Below, in pieces: positions 35,308 through 43,632 of a stretch of 64,000 bases of DNA. The stretch's first letter is position 1. The number at the start of each line of letters is the position of its first letter. The DNA comes from Pseudobacteriovorax antillogorgiicola. GTDB lineage: Bacteria > Bdellovibrionota_B > Oligoflexia > Oligoflexales > RGVZ01. Made by a program: the position numbers and the translations under genes. The stretch covers positions 88,714 to 152,713 of the forward strand of contig CAMBEK010000004.1 of assembly GCA_945865565.1 (NCBI GenBank), written 5' to 3'. Under the pieces are notes generated by a model, which made no database searches, was not told where the DNA came from, and saw only the letters and a list, made by a program, of their open reading frames with translations.

Positions 35308-35991
35308 ATGCTGGGGCGAACGATTCTTAATTCACTTGTTTGTCTGATCGCATTGTTTGCAATTTCCGCCACGATTTCCTGCAAGGCGCGCGGACGCCAG
35401 TCTCAGGTCCGGAGCGGCCTCCCCGGAAACCTGCAAAACCAAATGGGCCAAGAAAATGACGACCCTTCCACGTTTGAATGCGAGGCGCCTCCAACTGACG
35501 TTCAACCTGAATCAGATCCAGGCCGCAACGAACCGATGGCCCTGGCGGCAGACGGCAACTACCCCTACGATCGCGGAAGTTGCACCGTCGAAAACGAAAG
35601 GCAGGAAGCCGAATTTGAAGCAGTCACAAGCTGTTACCTCAATGCGCTAAAACCTGCTGGCGCAGGACAAGGCTATTTCGGCAACATCATCGGAAAACCA
35701 AAATGCACAAACGTCGAAGCCTTCGTCACTCCGCAGGTGCGGAAATGCATGTCCAAAAAAATTCAAGCTGCCGGATGGGAATACCGTTTCGTCCGATTTT
35801 TGCCGTGCAGTGTCATGCAAACCGGGCTCGTCAGCGATCACATATACATGGGAGTTTGCAAGACGGGCGAAGAGAAGCTCCCCAGCGCAAACCTTTGCCT
35901 TTGGACGGATCCTTGGGATGGACTTGGGGATTTTTATATTCCCGGAACAGGGCGCAATCGCCCCAGTCACCAAGTCAACTTCAGCATGTAA
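35308..35991 (+). CDS. Cys-rich lipoprotein, unknown function
   Basis: 227 residues from the ATG at 35308 (GGAG eight bases upstream); a TTG at 35284 is less likely. Signal peptide SLVCLIALFAISATISC with the lipid-modified Cys at residue ~25. The mature protein has about ten cysteines spread evenly (FECEAP, GSCTVE, TSCYLN, PKCTN, RKCMS, LPCSV, GVCKT, NLCLW), consistent with an extracytoplasmic disulfide-bonded fold. The C-terminus is rich in Gly, Trp and Pro (LWTDPWDGLGDFYIPG). Convergent with the next gene with no gap. Not recognised; possibly a lineage-specific surface protein. Confidence 0.6.
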   Translation: MLGRTILNSLVCLIALFAISATISCKARGRQSQVRSGLPGNLQNQMGQENDDPSTFECEAPPTDVQPESDPGRNEPMALAADGNYPYDRGSCTVENERQEAEFEAVTSCYLNALKPAGAGQGYFGNIIGKPKCTNVEAFVTPQVRKCMSKKIQAAGWEYRFVRFLPCSVMQTGLVSDHIYMGVCKTGEEKLPSANLCLWTDPWDGLGDFYIPGTGRNRPSHQVNFSM

Positions 35992-36630
35992 TCAAAAATC
36001 ACAGGCACGGCTTGGGTAAGTCCACGACGGCGAGAAAAACGGAGTGAACGTACTCTCGTCGCCGTCAACAACCATGACTGCACCGAGCAGGGAAAAGCCA
36101 GTGATCGATACGCCAGATATGGAACAAAATTCGATCGTCTTGTCGTCGTTCATATGGCGAAACTTCATTTCAAATTCATCGGCAATCTTGACCTGTGGGT
36201 AACCGACGAGGGGCAGCCAGACTTCCTTTGATGCCGGAACGGAAACTGCCGTGCCGGTGGCACGCAGGCGGCAAACCCATCCGTTGCAGACGACGTGGGC
36301 GGGCGTCAGCCAATTTCCGCGGACAACATCGAGCTGCTCATCGGACATCCTGAAAAGCTTCAGAATCTCCGGCATCGGAATATCGGCTTCGCCATGGGCA
36401 CCGGCATCAACAAGAATTTTTTGAAACGCCGCCAAGACTTCTGGACGCAGGCCACGACTCTTATTGAGCGTAATACTGGATTGCAAGTGGGAGGCGTCTG
36501 CCGGCTCTGCGTGCCTGCCGCAAGACACAAGAGCCCCGATGGCCGAAAAGCCAGCAACCAATAACACCAACGACATCGCTACCAGCTGGGACCGAAATCC
36601 TGATGTTTTGGAACGATGGACAGGCTTCAC
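35992..36630 (-). CDS. Lipoprotein, unknown function
   Basis: 212 residues from a GTG with AGGA six bases upstream. Basic N-terminus, hydrophobic core (LVAMSLVLLVAGFSAIGALV) and lipobox LVSC. A helical part (LRPEVLAAFQKILVDAGAHG, then ILKLFRMSDEQLDVVRGNWL) is followed by a beta-rich part with paired cysteines (VVCNGWVCRLRATG). Not recognised. One more Cys-bearing lipoprotein of the local cluster. Its stop abuts the convergent neighbour. Confidence 0.58.
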   Translation of the reverse strand: MKPVHRSKTSGFRSQLVAMSLVLLVAGFSAIGALVSCGRHAEPADASHLQSSITLNKSRGLRPEVLAAFQKILVDAGAHGEADIPMPEILKLFRMSDEQLDVVRGNWLTPAHVVCNGWVCRLRATGTAVSVPASKEVWLPLVGYPQVKIADEFEMKFRHMNDDKTIEFCSISGVSITGFSLLGAVMVVDGDESTFTPFFSPSWTYPSRACDF

Positions 36631-36726
36631 GGCAATTCCTGAGTTGTGGGTTCTGATCGTTTATCTGCAAGTTCACAGCCAAGCCAAAGGCTGATTTAGC
36701 GTAGGTATTTCGGGGTATTAGACATT

Positions 36727-36755
36727 GCCCCCCGGTTCCCTGGCGACCGGGGGGC
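36727..36755. terminator. GC-rich hairpin after the repeat lipoprotein gene
   Basis: A perfect 10-base stem GCCCCCCGGT / ACCGGGGGGC with a nine-base loop, placed 21 bases after the minus-strand stop at 36776. No T-run follows, so it is a terminator candidate only. Confidence 0.5.
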
Positions 36756-36775
36756 TGATCCTTGAACAGAACGTC

Positions 36776-38314
36776 TTATCTTTCGTCAAAGTACATAAAA
36801 CAAGAATTGTACTTCTCCACCCCGAACTGAGGACGACGCTCCCGGATCTCCCCAAAGTCCTTGTGGTTGCACTCGGCGTAAAGTTCAACGCCGTTTGATT
36901 CGTGACGGCACGCTTTGTAAGTCCCAGCACCGAAACGTTCGGCCTCGCAAGTTTGGGGACGCCCGGGCTCTTCGCACGCATAGGTTCCGGTCTCGCGATT
37001 CCGCACGACTGGAACGTGGGCAGACACGCAAACACCACCAACGCAGGTTTTTTGCAATTCCATCTTGCTGCATAGGGATTTTTCAATGCTCGCGCTGCCA
37101 GTCCGGACATGCGAGTCCTGATTACAATGCAAGTTAGACTCCTCTATGTGGCCTCCACAAGTGCTCTCGACATTTAGGTAGTAGCGCTTTGGCGGCGTCG
37201 ATCCGGGACAATTCATATCAGATCCCTTGCGCCAGGATTCCACGCCACAGGCAGCCGTCCGGCCCACCTTGTGCAATTCAACACCGCACTGGGGCCCACG
37301 ACCCTTCTTGGTTTCAATGACCCCCTCGTTGTAAAGCGAAACACCGCAATTCTTGTGTTCGATCCGTGATCCCTTGCGAACTGCAGGTATGCCCCGTGAA
37401 CACGCGAAATTCACGTTGTTCCCCGAGTCCATTGCAACAACCTGCAGGGCTGCAGGTCTGGTTTCGTCCTTGCGGCGAAATGTTATGGGCAACCCAGTAC
37501 CGGCACCCATGTGACCGGGCAAATCACGACTGGCAAGTTCCAGATTGTCCATGGTTTGCCAATTCAATTTAACGGCGGGCAACACGGTGCGCGCCAAATC
37601 AGAGGGATCCCACTTCAGGGTTACCAGAATCTGATCGTCCGACTCTTCGGCATGGCAAAAGAATCCACCCTGATCCTTGGTAATGCAGGATTGCCACGCG
37701 CTGACCACGCCTGGATCAACAATCTGTTCCATCATGTCATAGGTTTTTTCAACGTGACTTGACTGATCTGACTCGGAACAATATTTCGCGATGAAACTGG
37801 AAGCATGAGACTTGGCGTCTTCCTTCGTATAGTCACGGGAACTCGAGTTTCCATCTTGCGAGCTTGCGTCAAACTTGAAACCAACCGGAAGGCTTTCTTC
37901 CACCAGGTCCATCCCGAATTTTGCGTTCGCCGAATTATTTGATGCTCGCGTCGATTTGTCAGCCATGTAGCGATAGAGAAAATCAGAAAGTGACTGCTCG
38001 GTGTGAGAGCAAAGGAAACCTCGTTGCTTCGCGATGGCAACCTCATCGTTTCCGACCTTGCGCGTATTAAACATGCCTTGGGATAGGATCTGAGAGCAGT
38101 GCTCGTAGGCTTTCGCGCTTGCATCGCCACTGACCGATTGCGCAGTCAATGCCAGCAGGGATTCATTGATATCTCCCCGATACCCTTCGGGATGATTCGA
38201 TGGTTTCTCCCCGTGAATACCAATTTTGCGAGCAATGCCCTGAAGGGAAGTGCCGCAACCCCCAAGACAGGCAACGATGGACAGCGCAATAATGCTTTGA
38301 CTTCGATGAAACAT
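36776..38314 (-). CDS. Lipoprotein with Cys-rich C-terminal repeats
   Basis: 512 residues from the ATG at 38314. The longer frame upstream has no signal peptide, while this start gives MFHRSQSIIALSIVACLGGC with a clear lipobox. The first ~330 residues are helical and low in cysteine, apart from scattered pairs. The last ~190 have over 20 cysteines and a loose ~9-residue repeat: CGVSLYNEG, CGVELHKVG, CGVESWRKG, NGVELYAEC, FGVEKYNSC. Such spacing suggests disulfide-stabilised beta turns at the cell surface. No family recognised. It may be an adhesin or a metal-binding protein; that is speculation. Confidence 0.6.
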   Translation of the reverse strand: MFHRSQSIIALSIVACLGGCGTSLQGIARKIGIHGEKPSNHPEGYRGDINESLLALTAQSVSGDASAKAYEHCSQILSQGMFNTRKVGNDEVAIAKQRGFLCSHTEQSLSDFLYRYMADKSTRASNNSANAKFGMDLVEESLPVGFKFDASSQDGNSSSRDYTKEDAKSHASSFIAKYCSESDQSSHVEKTYDMMEQIVDPGVVSAWQSCITKDQGGFFCHAEESDDQILVTLKWDPSDLARTVLPAVKLNWQTMDNLELASRDLPGHMGAGTGLPITFRRKDETRPAALQVVAMDSGNNVNFACSRGIPAVRKGSRIEHKNCGVSLYNEGVIETKKGRGPQCGVELHKVGRTAACGVESWRKGSDMNCPGSTPPKRYYLNVESTCGGHIEESNLHCNQDSHVRTGSASIEKSLCSKMELQKTCVGGVCVSAHVPVVRNRETGTYACEEPGRPQTCEAERFGAGTYKACRHESNGVELYAECNHKDFGEIRERRPQFGVEKYNSCFMYFDER

Positions 38315-38596
38315 GAATGGACCCCAAATGATTGTGACTCGGCCCGCCGGGGATCGCCCGCGGGACAAAGGGTCATGATCACGGACTGTGCCGGATTCGA
38401 GTGTTTTTTTCGTGAATGGATACGGGGGCTTGAAGCCCCCACACCAGAACAGGATCGGAGCGTGGCTCAATCTTGGAGCCACCATGACATGAAATTTCCG
38501 CCAGCCTCCGGTCAATTTTCCGCCCGGGGGGAATTTATGTGAATTCGGGTAAGATCGTGTTAACTGGACAGGTGACCAGAAAAATCGATTAAAAAA
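38315..38596. other. Divergent intergenic region with a small hairpin
   Basis: 282 bases between the repeat lipoprotein and the YheU gene. It holds an almost perfect GGGGGCTTGAAGCCCCC palindrome at 38424-38440 and presumably both promoters, but no boxes stand out. The frame of the lipoprotein stays open through it without a ribosome site. Confidence 0.5.
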
Positions 38597-38824
38597 ATGC
38601 AATCCGGGACCTCCGAACCCATGGAAATTCCGCATGACAAACTTGATCCAGAAACCCTCAATCGCGTCATTGAAGAAATCGTGACGCGTGAGGGAACGGA
38701 TTACGGTGGCCGCGTCTTTGACTTGCATGAAAAAGTGGCTCAAGTCTCAGAAATGCTCCGGTCCCGGAAAGCCGTTCTTTTATTCGATCCCGATACCGAG
38801 AGCTTGAATATTGTCACCAGATAA
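38597..38824 (+). CDS. yheU: YheU-family (UPF0270) small protein
   Basis: 75 residues. IPHDKLDPETLNRVIEEIVT, followed by REGTDYGG and KAVLLFDPDTESLNIV, aligns with YheU (IPWQDLSPETL ... REGTDYG ... VNI). The function of the family is unknown. The family normally starts at the Met of MEIPHDKL, here ATG 38621, so the eight residues before it may not be real; neither start has a clear ribosome site. The last codons overlap the start of the Gre-like gene, so the pair is coupled. Confidence 0.85.
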   Translation: MQSGTSEPMEIPHDKLDPETLNRVIEEIVTREGTDYGGRVFDLHEKVAQVSEMLRSRKAVLLFDPDTESLNIVTR

Positions 38825-39344
38825 AACCGGTAAAAAATCACAACTGATGGCCCAACTTCTTGCCGCAATCGATGCGGAATGCATGGTGTTGAGTGCATCT
38901 GTAAAAGCCGTGGTGGATGCTGCTACCAACGAAGAAAGCAAGGCCGAGAATCAATACGACACCCGGGGGCTTGAGGCGTCTTATCTTGCCGGCGCACAAA
39001 GCGAACGGCTGGCGGAACTCCATGGCATGCGCCTGATTTTGGCTGCGATGCCGCTGCGGGAATTTACGAACCTTGATGCGATCGCCACTGGGGCTGTCAT
39101 TGAAATGGATTGTGACGGAACAAGGTCACGATGCTTTTTACTTCACCATGCCGCCGGCTATACCTTGCAAATTCCTGGCGATGGCCAACCCGGAAAAACG
39201 ATCAGCACGAGCCTCACGAGCATCACAAGCATCACAACCCTGTCACCTCTGGGACGGGCTCTGCTCGGGAAAACTGCCGGTGACTTCATCGAAGTGACCA
39301 TTGCAGGACGAACCAAAGAATACGAAATCCTGTCCGTCTCCTGA
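38811..39344 (+). CDS. Gre-like transcription factor (GreA/GreB or Rnk family)
   Basis: 177 residues. An N-terminal helical pair (~10-70) contains the acidic segment NEESKAENQYDTRGLEASYL, similar to the coiled-coil tip of GreA. The C-terminal FKBP-like domain shows AVIEMDCDGTRSRCFLL and ends with the conserved LSPLGRALLGKTAGDFIEVT. Gre factors rescue stalled RNA polymerase; Rnk-type relatives use a shorter coiled coil. The start chosen is a TTG overlapping yheU; ATG 38847 is possible. Members of this type often sit near small housekeeping genes, as here. Confidence 0.8.
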   Translation: MSPDKTGKKSQLMAQLLAAIDAECMVLSASVKAVVDAATNEESKAENQYDTRGLEASYLAGAQSERLAELHGMRLILAAMPLREFTNLDAIATGAVIEMDCDGTRSRCFLLHHAAGYTLQIPGDGQPGKTISTSLTSITSITTLSPLGRALLGKTAGDFIEVTIAGRTKEYEILSVS

Positions 39345-39363
39345 GCGTTGAGATGCCGGTGAA

Positions 39364-40245
39364 ATGTCGGTGAAATTTACGGCCCCATCGGGTAGATTCG
39401 GTGGGCATTTTCCGGGATTCACCGACGGGACGGGTGGTTTGACCAAAAATCTAATTAAAATAGTTACTTGGAACGTTAATTCGGTCGGCCAACGCTTGGA
39501 CCGGATGCTAGCTTTTTTGGAGCGTGAGGCCCCCGACTTCTTGTGCCTTCAAGAACTCAAGGGTGCGGACGAGAAATTTCCCATGGAGGCCGTGGTCGCG
39601 GCTGGTTACCAGGCAGAGGTTTTTGGCCAAAAGGCCTATAACGGCGTGGCGATCCTGAGCAAGATCAAGCCGGTTTCTGTGAGCCGCAATTTCGGTGACG
39701 GGGTCGATGATCCGGCAGCCCGCTTTATTTCTGCAACCTACGAAATGGGTGTCGGCATCAAGCCGCTCACGGTCATGTGCGGCTATTTTCCGAATGGGCA
39801 ATCCATCGGATCGGAAAAGTACATCTACAAACTCGAATGGTTTCAACGCCTGCGCAAATACCTCGACACCCATCACAAGCCCGATGACCTCTTGGCCCTG
39901 GTTGGCGACTTCAACGTCGCACCCGCCGACATCGACGTTTACGACCCCGTGGTCTGGCGCGAACACATCCATACTTCAATTCGTGAGCGCCAGGCACTGC
40001 ATCAAGTTGTGGGTTTTGGCCTGATCGATACCTTCCGCCATTTGTATCCGGACGATCCGGGGTACTCGTGGTGGGACTACCGGCAGATGAGTTTTCTGCA
40101 GAACAAGGGCCTTCGCATCGATTTAATTTACGCCACAGCATCCCTTGCGGAATTGTGCCGCGATGTTCGCGTCGACCGCAACGAACGCAAAGGCGAGAAA
40201 CCGTCAGATCACGCGCCGGTCATCGCCGCGTTTGAATTACCTTGA
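39364..40245 (+). CDS. xthA: Exodeoxyribonuclease III
   Basis: 293 residues from the ATG at 39364. The family normally begins near IKIVTWNVNS, so the TTG at 39439 (giving ~268 residues) is a real alternative. The catalytic pattern is complete: TWNVNSVGQRLDRML, LCLQELKGADEKF, YNGVAILSK, GDFNVAPADIDV, WWDYRQMSF and SDHAPVIAAFEL. It cleaves at abasic sites and degrades 3' ends in base-excision repair. The end lies 10 bases before the dehydrogenase start, with which it is probably co-transcribed. Confidence 0.95.
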   Translation: MSVKFTAPSGRFGGHFPGFTDGTGGLTKNLIKIVTWNVNSVGQRLDRMLAFLEREAPDFLCLQELKGADEKFPMEAVVAAGYQAEVFGQKAYNGVAILSKIKPVSVSRNFGDGVDDPAARFISATYEMGVGIKPLTVMCGYFPNGQSIGSEKYIYKLEWFQRLRKYLDTHHKPDDLLALVGDFNVAPADIDVYDPVVWREHIHTSIRERQALHQVVGFGLIDTFRHLYPDDPGYSWWDYRQMSFLQNKGLRIDLIYATASLAELCRDVRVDRNERKGEKPSDHAPVIAAFELP

Positions 40246-40255
40246 GGAAACCTCA

Positions 40256-42649
40256 ATGCCAGCAAACTTGAACGACCGGCTCAATGCTGAGGAAATAAAA
40301 AGAGACTACCGCATCGGCTATTTGAGCCGTCAGGCAAGCCTGATTGGCCGCAAAGAAGTGCTGACCGGCAAGGCCAAGTTCGGAATCTTTGGCGATGGCA
40401 AGGAAGTGGCCCAACTGGCAATGGCACGTGCCTTCAAAAAAGGCGACTGGCGCAGTGGCTACTACCGCGACCAGACATTCATGTTTGCCACAGGCGCCTG
40501 CACCATCAAGCAATACTTCGCCCAGCTTTTTGCGGACACTAACCTGGACCACGAGCCCGCCTCGGGTGGTCGTCAGATGAACAATCACTTCGCAACCCGT
40601 TATGTCTCGGCAGACGGCGAATGGACGTCACAGAAGGACGCCTTCAACACGTCCTCTGACATTTCGCCAACCGGGGGCCAAATGGCACGCCTGCTCGGTC
40701 TGGCCTATGCCTCAAAAATATACCGCGAAAATTCTGACCTTGGCGGCAACGTAAAATTTTCTGTCAACGGCGATGAAGTTGCCTTTGGCACGATCGGCAA
40801 CGCAAGCACCAGCGAAGGCCTGTTCTGGGAAACCATGAATGCGGCTGGAGTTCTGCAGGTTCCCCTGTTGATGTCGGTGTGGGATGACGAATACGGCATC
40901 TCGGTGCCGGCCCGCTACCAGACGACCAAACAATCCATCTCCAAGGTCATGGATGGCTTCAAGAGTGAGCCCGGGCTGGCGGCGTTTCACATCCAGGTCG
41001 TCAAGGGCTGGGATTACCCTGCCCTCGTCAAGGCCTATGAAGAGGCGGCAAAAATCTGTCGCGAAAAACACATGCCGGTCTTGTTTCATGTTGTCGAGAT
41101 GACGCAGCCTCAAGGCCATTCGACCAGCGGCAGCCACGAGCGTTACAAAACCAAGGAACGCCTTGCTTACGAAGATTCGATCGACTGCTTGAAAAAAATG
41201 CGAGAGTGGATGACAGCCGAGGGTATCTCCACTGAAGCCGAACTGGAAAAAATGGAGGCCGAATCCCGTAAGCAAGTCGATGTCTGGCGCGACGAAGCCT
41301 GGCATGAATATCTGGCACCGCTTGAAGCGGAACGGAACGAGGTCATCGCGCTTTACGATCGCTTGAAGGCTGAATCCGGACACGCGGACCTTGTGGCCAG
41401 TGCAGCGCAGGAATTGCTTCGCACACCTGCCCTGATGCGACGCACGATCCAAGGTTCAATGAAGCGGACGATGCTGGCCTTGCGCGATGAGGCAACGGGG
41501 GCCAAGGAAGAATTACGCAATTTACTCGCTAATTATGCGCAGGAAAACCAGCGGCGCTACTCCTCTCATCTTTTAAGTGAGACGGCACGTTCGCCACTAG
41601 CCATCGCTGAAGTTAAACCTGTCTATGATGCGACCCCGGAAAAAGTGGACGGCCGTCAAGTCATTCAGAAATTTTTCGACATCCAACTGGCACGTGATCC
41701 CCGTGTTTTTATTGTTGGCGAAGACATTGGAAAACTTGGCGGAGTGAACCTCGAATTCGACGGCCTGCAGGCAAAATTCGGTGAGACCCGAGTCACCGAT
41801 ACCGGGATTCGTGAGGCCACGATCTTTGGCCAAGGGTTGGGAGCTGCGATGCGCGGACTTCGCCCGGTGGTGGACATCCAATATCTAGACTACCTCCTGT
41901 ATTGCTTTCAGGGCATGAGCGACGACCTCGCCACCCTGCATTACCGGACCGTCGGGGGCCAGGGCGCGCCAGTCATCATCCGGACCAAGGGGCACCGGCT
42001 GGAAGGGATCTGGCACACGGGTTCGCCAATGGGCATGATCATCAATGGCATCCGGGGCATTCACGTCTGCGTCCCGCGCAACATGGTCCAGGCTGCCGGC
42101 ATGTACAACACGCTCTTCCAGGGCGACGACCCAGCTTTGGTCATTGAAGTCTTGAACGGTTACCGAATCAAAGAGGACATGCCGGCCAATATTGGCACCT
42201 ATTCCGTTCCACTTGGCGTGCCAGAGGTCCTGACCGAGGGCACAGATGTCACCCTGGTCACCTATGGAGCCTGTGTCCGCGTTGCCCAAGAGGCGGCAAA
42301 ACTATTGGCTGATTTTGGCATCAGCGTTGAACTGATCGACGTCCAGACCCTGTTGCCGTTTGACCGCTACGGCCGGATCGGCGAATCCATAAGAAAAACA
42401 AATGCGGTCGTATTTTTGGATGAGGACGTCCCAGGTGGTGCAAGCGCCTTTATGATGCAGGAAGTGCTTGAAAAACAGGCCGCTTACGAATATCTGGACT
42501 CTGCACCGCGGACTATCGCGGCGCGAGAGCATCGATCGGCCTATGCTTCTGATGGCGACTACTACTCCAAACCGAACGCCGAGCAAATTTTTGATGTAAT
42601 TTACGGCATGATGCACGAACGCAGTCCAGAACAGTTCCCAGCCTATTGA
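40256..42649 (+). CDS. 2-oxoacid dehydrogenase E1, alpha and beta fused
   Basis: 797 residues from the ATG at 40256 (GAGGAA seven bases upstream). Residues ~1-410 are E1 alpha: YYRDQTFMFATG, HFATRYVSAD and the thiamine-diphosphate motif VNGDEVAFGTIGNASTSEGL with MSVWDDEYGIS. Residues ~470-797 are E1 beta: RVFIVGEDIGKLGGV, TDTGIREATIFGQGLGAAM, GMIINGIRGIHVCVPRNM and ELIDVQTLLPFD. It would decarboxylate pyruvate or branched-chain 2-oxoacids in a complex with E2 and E3. No E2 or E3 gene lies in this window. The substrate cannot be decided; similar fusions are often called branched-chain or acetoin-type. Confidence 0.93.
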   Translation: MPANLNDRLNAEEIKRDYRIGYLSRQASLIGRKEVLTGKAKFGIFGDGKEVAQLAMARAFKKGDWRSGYYRDQTFMFATGACTIKQYFAQLFADTNLDHEPASGGRQMNNHFATRYVSADGEWTSQKDAFNTSSDISPTGGQMARLLGLAYASKIYRENSDLGGNVKFSVNGDEVAFGTIGNASTSEGLFWETMNAAGVLQVPLLMSVWDDEYGISVPARYQTTKQSISKVMDGFKSEPGLAAFHIQVVKGWDYPALVKAYEEAAKICREKHMPVLFHVVEMTQPQGHSTSGSHERYKTKERLAYEDSIDCLKKMREWMTAEGISTEAELEKMEAESRKQVDVWRDEAWHEYLAPLEAERNEVIALYDRLKAESGHADLVASAAQELLRTPALMRRTIQGSMKRTMLALRDEATGAKEELRNLLANYAQENQRRYSSHLLSETARSPLAIAEVKPVYDATPEKVDGRQVIQKFFDIQLARDPRVFIVGEDIGKLGGVNLEFDGLQAKFGETRVTDTGIREATIFGQGLGAAMRGLRPVVDIQYLDYLLYCFQGMSDDLATLHYRTVGGQGAPVIIRTKGHRLEGIWHTGSPMGMIINGIRGIHVCVPRNMVQAAGMYNTLFQGDDPALVIEVLNGYRIKEDMPANIGTYSVPLGVPEVLTEGTDVTLVTYGACVRVAQEAAKLLADFGISVELIDVQTLLPFDRYGRIGESIRKTNAVVFLDEDVPGGASAFMMQEVLEKQAAYEYLDSAPRTIAAREHRSAYASDGDYYSKPNAEQIFDVIYGMMHERSPEQFPAY

Positions 42650-42666
42650 AAATGAGGAAGTCAAAA

Positions 42667-43512
42667 ATGATGAGCAAACAAAAGATTTTTGGATTTGTCG
42701 CAGCTTCGACCGTTGCCACGATCATCTCAACAGCTGGTGAAGCGCGTGCCGAGCTTGCATACCGCCAGATCGCCAGGACCGCTGGAATCGTGGTTGAAGG
42801 CGGCCGTGTTGTGATGAGCCCAAATTACTCCTTTGCGCCAAACGTCATGGTAACCAGCCGCGTTGTGGGTCAACTTTCCGGACCGAACTGCCGGGCCTAT
42901 ATTCAAAATGCGCAGTATACCGGCAATCCTCGCCCGATTTTTGCGCAGCGAATGAACCGCTTCCCTGATGGTTCGTTTGAAGTTGCCTATGGCACCCTCA
43001 ACTGGGTTGCCTTTGAAATCACTCAGCCCTACGGGACTGCGCCGTCGTTTTGCGACCTGAACTTCTTTGCCCTTCTTGAGACAGGAGCTGTACCGGCCCC
43101 AGTGAATCCCGCGCCAAATCCAGCGCCAAATCCACAAGACCCGAACCATCCGTCCGATCCAGGGCAGCCCGGAACGCCAGTTGATGCTCCGGAGCAACTC
43201 ATCGGTGTGGTGAACTATAGCGGCGGCTTTGGCCGGGACCTTCCCGTGGTTCAAAGCGGTCGCAGTCCCTTGGACGGAATTGTGATCGGCATTCGCGTGG
43301 CGATTCCTGATTTCTGCAAGCAGACCGAAGTCCTTGGTGCAGGCACCGTTTCAGAGGGCAAGTATGACCCTGCAACGCCGTCAGACAATGTCCACGGAGC
43401 TTTCATCGTCAATGGTGGCCAAGGCCTGCGTGCCAGTGACATTCTCGTCACACTGAACGGCCCGTTTGATGCCCAGTGCTCCGTGCCGGTTTATGTGAAG
43501 GTTAAGAAGTAA
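42667..43512 (+). CDS. Secreted protein with two beta domains and Pro-rich linker
   Basis: 281 residues. The start is the first of two ATGs after AGGAAG; the nearby TTG overlapping the dehydrogenase stop is unlikely. Signal peptide (FGFVAASTVATIISTAGEARA). Two domains with one or two cysteines each (SGPNCRAYIQNA, PSFCDLNFF; DFCKQTEVL, DAQCSVPVYVKV) flank a Pro/Asn repeat linker (PAPNPAPNPQDPNHPSDPGQ). The ends of both domains look like beta strands. Not recognised; an extracellular or surface role is likely. It is followed by the repeat hairpin. Confidence 0.62.
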   Translation: MMSKQKIFGFVAASTVATIISTAGEARAELAYRQIARTAGIVVEGGRVVMSPNYSFAPNVMVTSRVVGQLSGPNCRAYIQNAQYTGNPRPIFAQRMNRFPDGSFEVAYGTLNWVAFEITQPYGTAPSFCDLNFFALLETGAVPAPVNPAPNPAPNPQDPNHPSDPGQPGTPVDAPEQLIGVVNYSGGFGRDLPVVQSGRSPLDGIVIGIRVAIPDFCKQTEVLGAGTVSEGKYDPATPSDNVHGAFIVNGGQGLRASDILVTLNGPFDAQCSVPVYVKVKK

Positions 43513-43529
43513 GAAAAGATTCTTCGGCC

Positions 43530-43625
43530 TGCGGCCTCAGAATGACGGGGCACCCCCGTCATTCTGAGGCCGCACCCCCGTCATCCTGAGCCGCACCCCC
43601 GTCATCCTGAGCCGCAGGCGAAGGA
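43530..43625. repeat. GTCATTCTGAGG-type repeat array with perfect 21-bp hairpin
   Basis: 43530-43550 (TGCGGCCTCAGAATGACGGGG) pairs perfectly with 43554-43574, leaving a three-base loop. Two more 21-base units (CCCCCGTCATCCTGAGCCGCA) follow at 43575-43595 and 43596-43616, then the GGCGAAGGATCC tail. It sits between convergent genes, like the copy at 10990. Confidence 0.92.
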
Positions 43626-43632
43626 TCCTTTC

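Noticed and set aside
38315-38743. N-terminal extension of the repeat lipoprotein to 38743
   Set aside because: The extension lacks a signal peptide and a ribosome site, while the ATG at 38314 starts a clean lipoprotein signal; the extension would also overlap the divergent yheU gene.
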